A stretch of DNA of 64,000 bases from CAJQQY01 sp964564545 (GTDB lineage: Bacteria; Bacteroidota; Bacteroidia; Chitinophagales; Saprospiraceae). The translations under genes were made by a program, and so were the position numbers. The notes under the pieces are model-generated. The model had not been told where the DNA came from and ran no database searches. It saw nothing but the letters and a program-made list of their open reading frames with translations. Location of the stretch: contig CAZMBP010000011.1 in the NCBI GenBank assembly GCA_964564545.1, forward strand, positions 1 to 64,000, read 5' to 3'. Positions 26,457-35,193 of this stretch are shown in pieces (the first letter of the stretch is position 1; every line of letters starts with the position of its first letter).

Positions 26457-29400
26457 CTAATTGAACTTTTCGCCTCTCTTAATCCATTTGTCAATATCCT
26501 TCTCTGAGCGATCTGCTGGTAATCCAGGATGTATCACTCTTGCGGTACATTTCTCCGCAGCTTTTACTAAATCAGAATAAGGTCCACCATCTGGATTTTT
26601 AATAAAAGCTTTCTTATCATTATTGTATGCAAAGATCTTAGAATTGAGTTTTGTACACTCATCGCAAGAAGTACATTCTTCTGTTTCTAGCCAAGGAGCC
26701 ATGTAGTCGCCGTTGGATTGCACTTTATCAGGAGAAGGTTCAGGTGTAGATTCACTCGTTGCTAATTCAACAATTCCTTCGCCATTTCCGCCTGCCATTT
26801 TCATCAATCCTTTAGCAATATTTCCAACCACCTCTGCACGGATTTTACTTTCCATATCTACCGGGTCTTCCACTTTTTCAGTTTTCACACCTGCTAATGC
26901 TCTAAGCATGATCCAAAAGTCTCTTCGCTCTTCGCAAGACTCAACAATAGGTTTGGCAACAAGCACTCTATTGAGTCGTTGTTTTCTATCTACTGCCCAA
27001 ATGAAAGGGAATTTACCTTCTCGATCATCAGCATCTAAGGCTAGAAATTCTGCTAAAACAATCATGTTTTCATTCCACGCATCTCGTGGCACTTTTCGGA
27101 AATGTTTTCTAAACCGTCCTTCCGTAATCGCAAAGTCAGCGAAGGTCATCGCTACTTCCATTGATTTTTCCCGACCATTTTCTAAATACTTTAATTGATA
27201 GGTTGGGAACAATTGGTCTATGGCAGGATTCCCATCGAGGTCGAAACACTCTTCTGTTTTTACCCCCTTGTCAGGATTGTATTTGAAAATAGGATAAGCT
27301 CTAGATTCAACCGCCAATTTTGCTTGATGTGCGCCTAAGTCATCGGCAACACCATGTTCTGGTTGACAAGTAGTATAGAGATTAAAAATAGCAGGTCGCT
27401 TAGTCATCAGACCATCGATAAATCCTTCGATCATTTGACTCGTGTTGGCGAGAGTCGCTTGTAACACATAAGTATTTCTATGTGCCATGGCAATCAAACC
27501 AATTTCTTTTCGTGGTTCCGATTTACCTTTTTGCACTTTTCCATATTGAGCCATATCTGACACCTGGCCAATGAAACCAGAAGTACATGCTTGACCTCCT
27601 GTATTGGAATATACTTGAGTATCAACTACAATTACTTTGATCGGTTTTCCTGAAGCCATCATTCTAGACAGATTTTGAAATCCGATATCATACATTGCTC
27701 CATCACCTCCAAGAACTACTACGGGAGGACAAAGCAACCATTCTTCATCACTAAATTGTCCCCAATTGAAATAGGTGAAAAATCCATCATGCTCATCCCG
27801 ATCGTAGGTGCCGTTTAATTCCAGTTCTGCTTTTCTAATGGTTCTAAATCCATCCGCCATTTTGGCCATATGCCCTTCAAAAATACCCATCGCCATGGAA
27901 GCAGAATCTTGGAATAAATGATTCGCCCAAGGGAAAGGATAAGGGTTGAATGGGAAAGTAGATCCCCAAACGGAAGTACAACCAGTAGCATTACACATCC
28001 CCATATTGGAACGTCCTTTACCAGTAGTACCATTGGTGTATTTCCATTTTAATTTTTTCAGTTTAGCGAGCAGTTGTGTTACTTCTTTTAACCAATTTTG
28101 ATCTATCGGTTCACTACCTTTTGCAGATTCAAATCTTTTGGTAATTCCTGCCATGGTTAAATCGCCATCGTTCGATTCAGAAACAATTTTCGACATCATA
28201 TCTGCATCACTCACATCAACGGTACCCATCAATTTATGCTGAATATGACTTTCCAATTTAGTTGTTAACTCATCAAGGTAAGCAACATGTTTTTCGATAC
28301 GAGGCTGCATTAAAGATTCGACGGTAGCAGTAAAAATATGAACGACTGATTTTTCTGAACAACCTAAACATGCTCCATCACCACTTGCAAAATTCAGATA
28401 AGCATCTTTGTTCAACAAGATCGTTTCGAGTGGGCCAATCTTTTCTTCTAGGTCATCGATGCGATTATATTTTTTAGGTGTGTTAGGTAAGTCTAACCAC
28501 AAGTCCCATTCTTTCCTCAACTTATCGACAGAATCATCCGTTTGAGGAACAATTCTTAAGGCATCATCATTACAGACTTCTACACATTCCATACAACCTT
28601 TACAAGTCGTTGGATTGATGGTAATGCTAAATAATCCACCACTATTTGCTTCATCTTTTTCGTGCAAATCATAATAAGGTCTTGTCAAGGCAAATTTAAA
28701 ATCACCCAATTCTTCTCTAAACCAATCGAACTCTTTTGACAATGTAGCATCATTGTTATTTTCCTGAATCGTTTGATCGATGGCTTCGTAAATAAAGTCA
28801 TTTACAGTACCTCCATTATTTGATGCGTTGAATAAATTACGAATCTTACCTTCCATTTGACGGACTGCTTTTGGTAAGGATTCTACTTTGCCATGATTTT
28901 TCTTAACCCGACTAACTACGGTATCTAAGACTCCTGAAAGTTCACTCACTAATCCTGGAATTGCAGTATCAGGACATACGGTATAACAATCTCCACAGGC
29001 GGTACAATTATTTGGAACCCACTCAGGATGTTCAAAACGAATACCCGTCATATCTCTGAAAACAGAAGTTACGGCAGGCATGACGCTTAAGCCAATAAAT
29101 GGATCGGTGATATTGTCGCTACCCATTCCTCGCAAATAAAAATTACCTGTCTGTTCCCAAAACCGATGAATGTCTGTCAGTTTCGATTCACTTTGAGGAA
29201 TGTTTTTCATCATGGTTGGAATAGCTAACTCAGCTTGTCCATTTGATTTTTCAGCTGTCCCTGCCCCTAATTCTTTGTTTTTAATTTCATGAACTTCATC
29301 AAACCCTCTTCGGACTACTCGCATATTGTCATTGACCACTCGTTGACCTTTTGCCCCAAATTTATGTTGCAATTGATCTTCTATCGCTTTGAGTAATTTC

Positions 29401-31400
29401 TCTTCTGAAAGACCCGCTTTTTCCATTAATGGCGAAGCTGCGAAAAATGCACCTTGAAATGCGATCCCTTGCATTCTTAATTGAAGTTCAGGATCAGTTG
29501 CTTCTTCTCTAGCGATTTTAAATCCATCGATGTAGAAGACATGAATGTCATTATTGATGATTACTTTTTGATATGGTTCAGGAATCTCTGCCCAAACTTC
29601 TTCTGGACTATTTTTATCACTTTGGATAATAAAACTTCCTCCTTTTTTCAATCCAGCTAATGCATTCGTATGTTTGAAAACATTTGGATCGGGTGAAAGA
29701 ACGACATCCACAAAAAAGTATTCACAATTGATTCGAATAGGTTCAGGTGATGCAGCCAGATAATAAGTGGTTGGCTGACCTTTTTTCTCTGAACCGTATT
29801 TTGGATTTGCTTTGATATCATATCCCAATAAATCAAAAAGCGTCATCGCCAGGTTTTTACCTGTGGTGATCGCTCCCCAACCTCCTACTGAGTGGAAACG
29901 AACCGTAACTGCTCCTTCGGGCATCAGGTTTGGATTTTCCGAACCTTTTACCGCCAACTCTTTTACATTAGGATAAGCCTCTTCGATATCTTCTTGATAG
30001 CCACGTTGCTTCGGTGTAATTGGGGTGTCTCGAATAAAATCTATTGATAAATAAAATTGCTTTTTATGTTTTCCATCGGGCAACATATTTTCTACTGTTC
30101 CGATAATTCCTTCAGGTTGTAAATCTCGACTTCCCATTCCGAAAGAGCCTGAATAAATCGCAGGCATATCTTTGGCTTGGTATGTTTCCAAGTTAGGATA
30201 AGGTTTCCGTTTCGGATTTGCTCCATTTTCCAAACACTTGGATAAGGCAGATCTAATTTCTCTAACTAAAGGAAGGTCAACAGCTAAAGGTTGGTCCAAT
30301 CTTTCCAAAACAGTCACTCCTTTTTTTCCCTTCAACATTTTCCCAATCAAATCTGATGGGAAAGGTCTGAACATCGTTAAGTCAACAACTCCCACTTTAA
30401 TGCCTCGTGTTTTTCGAAGATAATCCACGACTACTTCAGCACTCGGCACTACACTTCCCTGCCCAAGAATTAAGTAATCCGCATCATCTGCCAAATAAGA
30501 CATGACGCGATTATATCGTCGTCCAGTAAGTTGATAAAATTCTTCAAAAGCCTGATCCGCCAACTCTTGAATATGGTCAAAAAAGTAAGGTCGCTGCGCT
30601 GCCACACTTTGCATATAAGCATCTTGGTTCTGTACGATTCCAGCCATGACCGGATTATCTACATCCCAAAGTTCAGGGATACGACGACGCGTATCTCCAT
30701 AAATTAATTTTTGAGCTGGAGTAGGAGTATCAATAATATCATCTGGACGACCAAGGTATTCCTTGATCAATTCTCGCTCAGGAAGCAACATCGATTCGAT
30801 GAGGTGAGTGGTCAAAAAACCATCCTGTGCCACCACACCAGGAGTCAAAGCCAGCTCAGCAATTCTATGTGCAATGATATTTAAATCAGCTACATGCTGA
30901 GCCTTTTTAGCAAAGAGTTGAAAAAAACCAGTATCATCTATGGCATGATAATCATCATGTCCAGCATGTACATTTAAGGTAGATTTCGTCATTGCTCTTG
31001 CCCCAATATTGAGGACATAAGTCAATCTTTTTCCTACTGCAGCATAAAGCGATTCGTGCATGTATGCAATCCCTTGGCCAGAAGAAAAATTAGCTGCCCT
31101 CAAACCAGTCATTGAAAGACCAGCGGTAACCGCAGCTGCGGCATGCTCTCCTTCGGGTTCTATAAAAATTAAAGGTCGGTCAGAAATATTTAAATGACCT
31201 TTGGCTGCGGCATCAGCCCAGTACTCTCCCATCTGAGTGGAAGGAGTAATTGGGTAAGCTCCTGCAGCATCTGAAGATTCTCGTTCACACATGATGGCAG
31301 CTGTATTTCCATCCATAGCAACACGAACTCCGGGATATTTAAATTTTTTATTTTCCTTGTCTGAATCGGGTTTTGTTAAAAATTTTGTCAATGATTTCAT
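26457..31400 (-). CDS. nifJ: Giant fused pyruvate:ferredoxin (flavodoxin) oxidoreductase
   Basis: A 1647-residue single-chain 2-oxoacid:acceptor oxidoreductase. The order is: alpha/pyrimidine domain with 'AYPITPSTQMGEYW' (about 25-470); gamma domain with 'SVGGWGAITTGKN' (about 495-720); two 4Fe-4S motifs CTACGDCYTVCP (about 800) and CKGCMECVEVC (about 935); TPP-binding beta domain with CLGCSEKS (about 1010), 'GGDGAMYDIGFQN' (about 1230-1242) and the following 'YSNTGGQACTSG'. An extra C-terminal domain (about 1565-1640) carries CTSCDEC and a distant cysteine, like a single-cluster ferredoxin. The usual enzyme has about 1170-1230 residues. The surplus comes from an approximately 120-residue spacing between the two cluster motifs, the extended beta part and the C-terminal module. 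It converts pyruvate (or a related oxoacid) and CoA to acyl-CoA, CO2 and reduced ferredoxin. It is the first gene of the Rnf operon. Confidence 0.92.
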   Translation of the reverse strand: MKSLTKFLTKPDSDKENKKFKYPGVRVAMDGNTAAIMCERESSDAAGAYPITPSTQMGEYWADAAAKGHLNISDRPLIFIEPEGEHAAAAVTAGLSMTGLRAANFSSGQGIAYMHESLYAAVGKRLTYVLNIGARAMTKSTLNVHAGHDDYHAIDDTGFFQLFAKKAQHVADLNIIAHRIAELALTPGVVAQDGFLTTHLIESMLLPERELIKEYLGRPDDIIDTPTPAQKLIYGDTRRRIPELWDVDNPVMAGIVQNQDAYMQSVAAQRPYFFDHIQELADQAFEEFYQLTGRRYNRVMSYLADDADYLILGQGSVVPSAEVVVDYLRKTRGIKVGVVDLTMFRPFPSDLIGKMLKGKKGVTVLERLDQPLAVDLPLVREIRSALSKCLENGANPKRKPYPNLETYQAKDMPAIYSGSFGMGSRDLQPEGIIGTVENMLPDGKHKKQFYLSIDFIRDTPITPKQRGYQEDIEEAYPNVKELAVKGSENPNLMPEGAVTVRFHSVGGWGAITTGKNLAMTLFDLLGYDIKANPKYGSEKKGQPTTYYLAASPEPIRINCEYFFVDVVLSPDPNVFKHTNALAGLKKGGSFIIQSDKNSPEEVWAEIPEPYQKVIINNDIHVFYIDGFKIAREEATDPELQLRMQGIAFQGAFFAASPLMEKAGLSEEKLLKAIEDQLQHKFGAKGQRVVNDNMRVVRRGFDEVHEIKNKELGAGTAEKSNGQAELAIPTMMKNIPQSESKLTDIHRFWEQTGNFYLRGMGSDNITDPFIGLSVMPAVTSVFRDMTGIRFEHPEWVPNNCTACGDCYTVCPDTAIPGLVSELSGVLDTVVSRVKKNHGKVESLPKAVRQMEGKIRNLFNASNNGGTVNDFIYEAIDQTIQENNNDATLSKEFDWFREELGDFKFALTRPYYDLHEKDEANSGGLFSITINPTTCKGCMECVEVCNDDALRIVPQTDDSVDKLRKEWDLWLDLPNTPKKYNRIDDLEEKIGPLETILLNKDAYLNFASGDGACLGCSEKSVVHIFTATVESLMQPRIEKHVAYLDELTTKLESHIQHKLMGTVDVSDADMMSKIVSESNDGDLTMAGITKRFESAKGSEPIDQNWLKEVTQLLAKLKKLKWKYTNGTTGKGRSNMGMCNATGCTSVWGSTFPFNPYPFPWANHLFQDSASMAMGIFEGHMAKMADGFRTIRKAELELNGTYDRDEHDGFFTYFNWGQFSDEEWLLCPPVVVLGGDGAMYDIGFQNLSRMMASGKPIKVIVVDTQVYSNTGGQACTSGFIGQVSDMAQYGKVQKGKSEPRKEIGLIAMAHRNTYVLQATLANTSQMIEGFIDGLMTKRPAIFNLYTTCQPEHGVADDLGAHQAKLAVESRAYPIFKYNPDKGVKTEECFDLDGNPAIDQLFPTYQLKYLENGREKSMEVAMTFADFAITEGRFRKHFRKVPRDAWNENMIVLAEFLALDADDREGKFPFIWAVDRKQRLNRVLVAKPIVESCEERRDFWIMLRALAGVKTEKVEDPVDMESKIRAEVVGNIAKGLMKMAGGNGEGIVELATSESTPEPSPDKVQSNGDYMAPWLETEECTSCDECTKLNSKIFAYNNDKKAFIKNPDGGPYSDLVKAAEKCTARVIHPGLPADRSEKDIDKWIKRGEKFN

Positions 31401-31527
31401 AAGACTAAAGATTTTAAAGGAAGAGGTTTCTCTTGAAAGATTTGAGCATGAAGAGAAGGGATCTCTGTTGGTTTTCGTTTATTCCTAATTTTTAATTTTA
31501 AAAAAATATCAAAATAATTTTTGAAGA

Positions 31528-31908
31528 TTAGTACCCAGGAACAGGATTATCAACTAGGTTACGAATCAATTTTGCTGAATCATAACACCCACTAACTTTC
31601 CCTACGGAAAGACAATATTCTTCTTCTCCTTCTTGATGACGGCAATCGTAATTTTTAATATCTATATTATCAAAGCGAGCATCTTCCGCTCGACATTGAT
31701 CCATTAGGCTTTGTAATGTTACAGGTTCCTTAGGTTCGATTCCATTTCTAAAAAGAAAATAGGTTAAGGAGTTCTTCAATGCTTTCCGAGAATTATGACA
31801 GACTGTATATGCAGATACATCTTCTTCGGAACGGGATAGTTGATCAGTTGCCATCTTTAGCAATTGATCAGCTTCATTTAATAAAAAGTCAGATTTGGAG
31901 TTTTTCAT
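31528..31908 (-). CDS. HEPN-like domain protein
   Basis: A 126-residue helical protein. The central region 'AYTVCHNSRKALKNSLTYFL', then 'RNGIEPKEPVTLQSLMDQC', follows the HEPN pattern: helix with an A..A.KAL core, a loop with PKEP, then a short 'L..L...C' helix. It contains six cysteines, two of them in 'NYDCRHQEGEEEYC', which is unusual for HEPN. It does not show the RxxxxH RNase motif of toxin HEPN proteins. It is 127 bases upstream of the pyruvate oxidoreductase on the same strand, so it may be the leader gene of the operon. The role is unknown; binding of a small molecule or a regulatory role is only speculation. Confidence 0.65.
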   Translation of the reverse strand: MKNSKSDFLLNEADQLLKMATDQLSRSEEDVSAYTVCHNSRKALKNSLTYFLFRNGIEPKEPVTLQSLMDQCRAEDARFDNIDIKNYDCRHQEGEEEYCLSVGKVSGCYDSAKLIRNLVDNPVPGY

Positions 31909-32066
31909 GGCTATTGAGTTTTAGATGAATAAAAATTTCCATGTTTTAGTAGAATTATTATCGCACAAATTAACCTGTAGGAAATTCATTTTTGATGATA
32001 AAAATCAATACCTCTTATGACAAAAGTCAAATTTTCTAAAACTGCTAAACCCGTATCTTGTGAGGT

Positions 32067-32074
32067 TAAATTTG
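32067..32074 (+). promoter_or_regulatory. Candidate -7 promoter element for pfkA
   Basis: TAAATTTG matches the Bacteroidota -7 consensus TAnnTTTG. It lies 122 bases before the phosphofructokinase start in the divergent region. No convincing TTTG -33 element was found at the right spacing, so this is weak. Confidence 0.25.
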
Positions 32075-32196
32075 TGAGATGATACTTGGAAAATACTTGT
32101 AGTTGGTATGAAAAAAAGAATAAGATTTTTTCCTAATTTTTTTGAAATAAGAACAAAGAATGATTAATATCACAAAAAATAAACGAAGTTCATATT

Positions 32197-33294
32197 ATGA
32201 AAAAATTATTAGTACTTACGGGTGGAGGGGATTGCCCTGGCCTAAATGCAGTTATTCGAGGAATCACCAAAGCAGCTCATCAAAATGGTAATTGGGAAGT
32301 TTGGGGATGCAAGGAAGCTTTTAATGGATTACTTAAAAGTCCTATAGAAATTATTAAACTAACCTCAGAAGAAATAGCAGGTATCCATGTCAAAGGAGGA
32401 ACTATCCTCAAAACAACCAATCGAGGCAACCCTTTAGAATTTCCTATCCAATTGGAAGATGGCACTTGGTCCACCATAAATAAAACCCAAGAACTTGTCT
32501 CCACGATTAAAGAAAATGGTTTCGATGCGGTGATCAATATTGGAGGAGATGGAAGCCAAAAAATCTCCCAAGCCTTATTTGAAAATGGGCTAAATATTTT
32601 AGGTGTTCCAAAAACGATTGATAATGATCTTTCTGCTACCGATTTAACTTTTGGTTTTAGTACTGCTGTTCAAATTGCCACCGAATGTTTTGATAAATTA
32701 GTCACTACTGCAGAGAGTCATCACCGAGTGATGATTATGGAAGTGATGGGTAGAGATGCTGGATGGATTGCTTTGTACACCGCCATTGCAGGTGGTGCAG
32801 AAATTTGTCTCATCCCTGAAATTCCTTTTGATCTTGACGTCGTTTTGAAAAAAATAGAATCTCGATATGATCAAGGTAAAGGCTTTGTCAATATCGTAGT
32901 GGCTGAAGGTGCTAAAATGAAAAAAGGTAAAACGATTGGAAGGGCAGCTACTGTTTTTGGAGATAAACATCTCAAACTGGGAGGAATTGCCAATCACCTA
33001 AGAGCCCTACTCGAAGAAGCCAACTGCACTCCTCAAATCAGAACTACTGCCCTCGGCCACATCCAACGGGGAGGAACGCCTATCGCGTTTGATCGGATCT
33101 TGGCATCATCGATGGGAGTCAAAGCATTCGAAATGGCATTGAATGGGGAGTTCGGAAAAATGGTGGCGTATAAAAATAATGGATTAGAGGCGGTACCAAT
33201 TTTAGAAGCGGTAAAGCACTATAATTTTGTAAAAAAAGATCACTACTTAATCAGTACTGCTCGTGCGCTCGGTATTTCCTTTGGAGATGAGTAA
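32197..33294 (+). CDS. pfkA: 6-phosphofructokinase, PfkA superfamily
   Basis: A 365-residue phosphofructokinase. Motifs: 'GGGDCPGLNAVIRG' near the N-terminus, 'NIGGDGSQKIS' (the GGDGS phosphate-donor loop), 'GVPKTIDNDL' (catalytic TIDND), 'EVMGRDAGWIALY' and 'LGHIQRGGTP'. The residue after the aspartate of GGDGS is Gly, the state of ATP-using enzymes. The residue before TIDND is Lys, the state common in PPi-type and group III enzymes. Thus it belongs to the mixed Gly/Lys group, whose members are mostly ATP-dependent; donor choice needs assay. It phosphorylates fructose 6-phosphate in glycolysis. It is transcribed away from the pyruvate oxidoreductase operon, which uses the end product of the same pathway. 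Confidence 0.92.
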   Translation: MKKLLVLTGGGDCPGLNAVIRGITKAAHQNGNWEVWGCKEAFNGLLKSPIEIIKLTSEEIAGIHVKGGTILKTTNRGNPLEFPIQLEDGTWSTINKTQELVSTIKENGFDAVINIGGDGSQKISQALFENGLNILGVPKTIDNDLSATDLTFGFSTAVQIATECFDKLVTTAESHHRVMIMEVMGRDAGWIALYTAIAGGAEICLIPEIPFDLDVVLKKIESRYDQGKGFVNIVVAEGAKMKKGKTIGRAATVFGDKHLKLGGIANHLRALLEEANCTPQIRTTALGHIQRGGTPIAFDRILASSMGVKAFEMALNGEFGKMVAYKNNGLEAVPILEAVKHYNFVKKDHYLISTARALGISFGDE

Positions 33295-33457
33295 TAGGTT
33301 AGAAAATGTGGCTTCCTTCAGCTGATTATTCGAAGAAACTATTTTCGTATTTTTCTTTGAATTAGAACCTCTTTAAGTTAAATATAATTGTATATTTAGA
33401 TATTCAAAATTATAAATCAAGAGTAGATTGAATCTACTCTAAAACCAATAGAAAAAC

Positions 33458-33892
33458 ATGGAAAAACGAAAAATTAATCACTTAGGATGTTGGGTCGCAA
33501 TCGGCTTGGTATGTGCATTTCTTTACGTCTGGTATAATTATATATTTTTTGAAGCATGGCTCGAAAACAATAATATGAAAGCGGAAGATTTTGTAGCGAA
33601 TAGAGGATTTGTTCCTTATGCTATGAGTTTAATTACCACGATTCTAATCGTTTATTTTTTAGAATGGCTTTTTATTCAATTAGATGTTGACGGATTCCAA
33701 GCCGGTATGGCCATTGCTGTTGCCATTGCATTTACTTTTTCTTTTCTAAATGTCCTAGGACAAGATTTATATTTATTCCGACCACTTCAAATTTCTTTGA
33801 TCGATGGAGGAGCTAATTTATTTGCTTGTTTAATTGCAGGAGGTATACTTGGTGCTTGGGCAAATAAAGGTCCTGTCATTAAAGAACTTTAA
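33458..33892 (+). CDS. DUF1761-like membrane protein
   Basis: A 144-residue membrane protein with four hydrophobic segments (about 10-30, 53-72, 80-98, 112-132). The opening 'INHLGCWVAIGLVCAFLYVW' and the 'WYNYIFFEAWLE' that follows are like DUF1761 proteins, small four-helix proteins of unknown function. It lies 163 bases after the phosphofructokinase gene on the same strand and is followed by a strong terminator. Nothing in the sequence ties it to glycolysis. Confidence 0.75.
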   Translation: MEKRKINHLGCWVAIGLVCAFLYVWYNYIFFEAWLENNNMKAEDFVANRGFVPYAMSLITTILIVYFLEWLFIQLDVDGFQAGMAIAVAIAFTFSFLNVLGQDLYLFRPLQISLIDGGANLFACLIAGGILGAWANKGPVIKEL

Positions 33893-33920
33893 ATAAAAAA
33901 GCATGACCCAATGATGAATA

Positions 33921-33957
33921 AAAAAAGCTGAGTGATAATATCACTCAGCTTTTTTTA
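33921..33957. terminator. Bidirectional intrinsic terminator
   Basis: A perfect stem AAAAAAGCTGAGTGATA paired with TATCACTCAGCTTTTTT across a very short loop, with T-tracts on both strands. It separates the plus-strand membrane protein from the minus-strand gene ending at 34012. Confidence 0.92.
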
Positions 33958-34011
33958 GTTGTGAAGTTGTTTAAAAATTGAAGCCTGCTGTATCTTTTCT
34001 CATCCTAATTA

Positions 34012-34935
34012 TTAATTCCTTCTCCTTTGCCAAGGATACTTCTTTTGATACAACCATCTCAAACCAAACTTTACTTCAGTAGCATAATTGGTAATATCAC
34101 TCCTCAAATCAATATTCACTCTTCTACCTAAAGGAACACTTAATGATCCCGTTACTCCTACCCCAAATTTATTCAAATCTTGATTATTAAATAAATCTTG
34201 ACTCCCAAAAGTGACTATTGGTCCTAGATAAACTTTCACCTTTGAGGGCCTGTCTCTATAACCTGAGAAGTGTTGATTCATCTGATGTAAGTAACTTACG
34301 GAAAACATAAATCGATCATCATATTCATAGCTGTCGGAAGAATTCCTATCGGTATTAAACTCAAAAGTATGATAGTTAAAACCATACTCAACAGCATCCT
34401 TTTTAATATTTTTTCGAAAAAGCAAACTAAAACCTAGAGAAGTATTAATGTCATACGTTTTTTTAGTGGATAATTTTGGAGGCAATACGGAATAAGATGT
34501 TCCGATAAAAACTTCATTAGAGAGAAGGATAACACTTCCTAAAACTACGCCTACAAATGCATAAATTGCTCCCCCATCTAACCATAAAAAATCTTCAACA
34601 AATATTTCTCCTCGATCTGCTCGATCATCTTCCTCCTCATATTCATAGGTAGCATTTGGATTATCATTTTTACAGTCGTCTCCTGGATTATTCCAACAAA
34701 TACAACAAACATATCTATCATATTTTCGAATAGCATCGCCCTCTGGAAGTTCTTTTAATTTCCCTTCACAAGTTTCCAAACCAATACAATCATTATGACT
34801 ATGAAAAGTTTTACTCTCCTCACTTAAACAAATAATGACGTAATCGGTGGAATCTTTTTGGTTGATATTATCTTGAGAAAAACAGAAAAATGGAAAGACT
34901 AAAAAAAGGAAAGTTAATTGTTGAAATATTTTCAT
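34012..34935 (-). CDS. Exported protein with cysteine-rich head and barrel-like C-terminus
   Basis: A 307-residue protein with a signal peptide (about 1-20, ending CFSQ). The N-terminal part (about 28-85) contains seven cysteines in 'IICLSEESKTFHSHNDC', 'GLETCEGKL' and 'YVCCICWNNPGDDC', a compact possibly zinc-binding or disulfide-linked head. A very acidic linker (YEYEEEDDRADRGE, about 96-110) follows, then a hydrophobic segment (about 124-142). The C-terminal half consists of amphipathic strands (for example 'RFMFSVSYLHQM' and 'VKVYLGPIVTFG'), as in a small outer-membrane barrel. No family name is recognised. It is a single gene upstream of a MITE. Function unknown. Confidence 0.75.
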   Translation of the reverse strand: MKIFQQLTFLFLVFPFFCFSQDNINQKDSTDYVIICLSEESKTFHSHNDCIGLETCEGKLKELPEGDAIRKYDRYVCCICWNNPGDDCKNDNPNATYEYEEEDDRADRGEIFVEDFLWLDGGAIYAFVGVVLGSVILLSNEVFIGTSYSVLPPKLSTKKTYDINTSLGFSLLFRKNIKKDAVEYGFNYHTFEFNTDRNSSDSYEYDDRFMFSVSYLHQMNQHFSGYRDRPSKVKVYLGPIVTFGSQDLFNNQDLNKFGVGVTGSLSVPLGRRVNIDLRSDITNYATEVKFGLRWLYQKKYPWQRRRN

Positions 34936-34968
34936 AGACTATTGTTTTGAATAAAAACGAAGATATAA

Positions 34969-35127
34969 GAGACTGTTTTGAAATTAATTGCAGAATTTTT
35001 TATGCGTCTTTTTTCACCACTTTTCGTTTTTTTATCGAGCGATAGCTAAGGCTATCCTTCTCAAAAAAAGCCTCAATTGGAAAAAAATACACTATAAAAA
35101 TATCCGTACTAATTTCAAAACAGTCTC
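34969..35127. mobile_element. 159-bp MITE with IS5/IS1031-type ends
   Basis: Terminal inverted repeats GAGACTGTTTTGAAATTA (34969-34986) and its complement TAATTTCAAAACAGTCTC (35110-35127). It is flanked by a TAA direct repeat (34966-34968 and 35128-35130). Ends beginning GAG with a three-base TNA target duplication are those of the IS1031 subgroup of IS5. No transposase is present, so it is a non-autonomous derivative. An inner GATAGC/GCTATC hairpin lies near 35041. Confidence 0.75.
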
Positions 35128-35193
35128 TAAAAAAACAATTAAAATGTGCGAAGACAAAATCAAAAGGTTGGTTTAATTTATTCTTAACGTTTG

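Noticed and set aside
26713..27198. 161-codon plus-strand frame
   Set aside because: Antisense to the pyruvate oxidoreductase; a by-product of its codon use.
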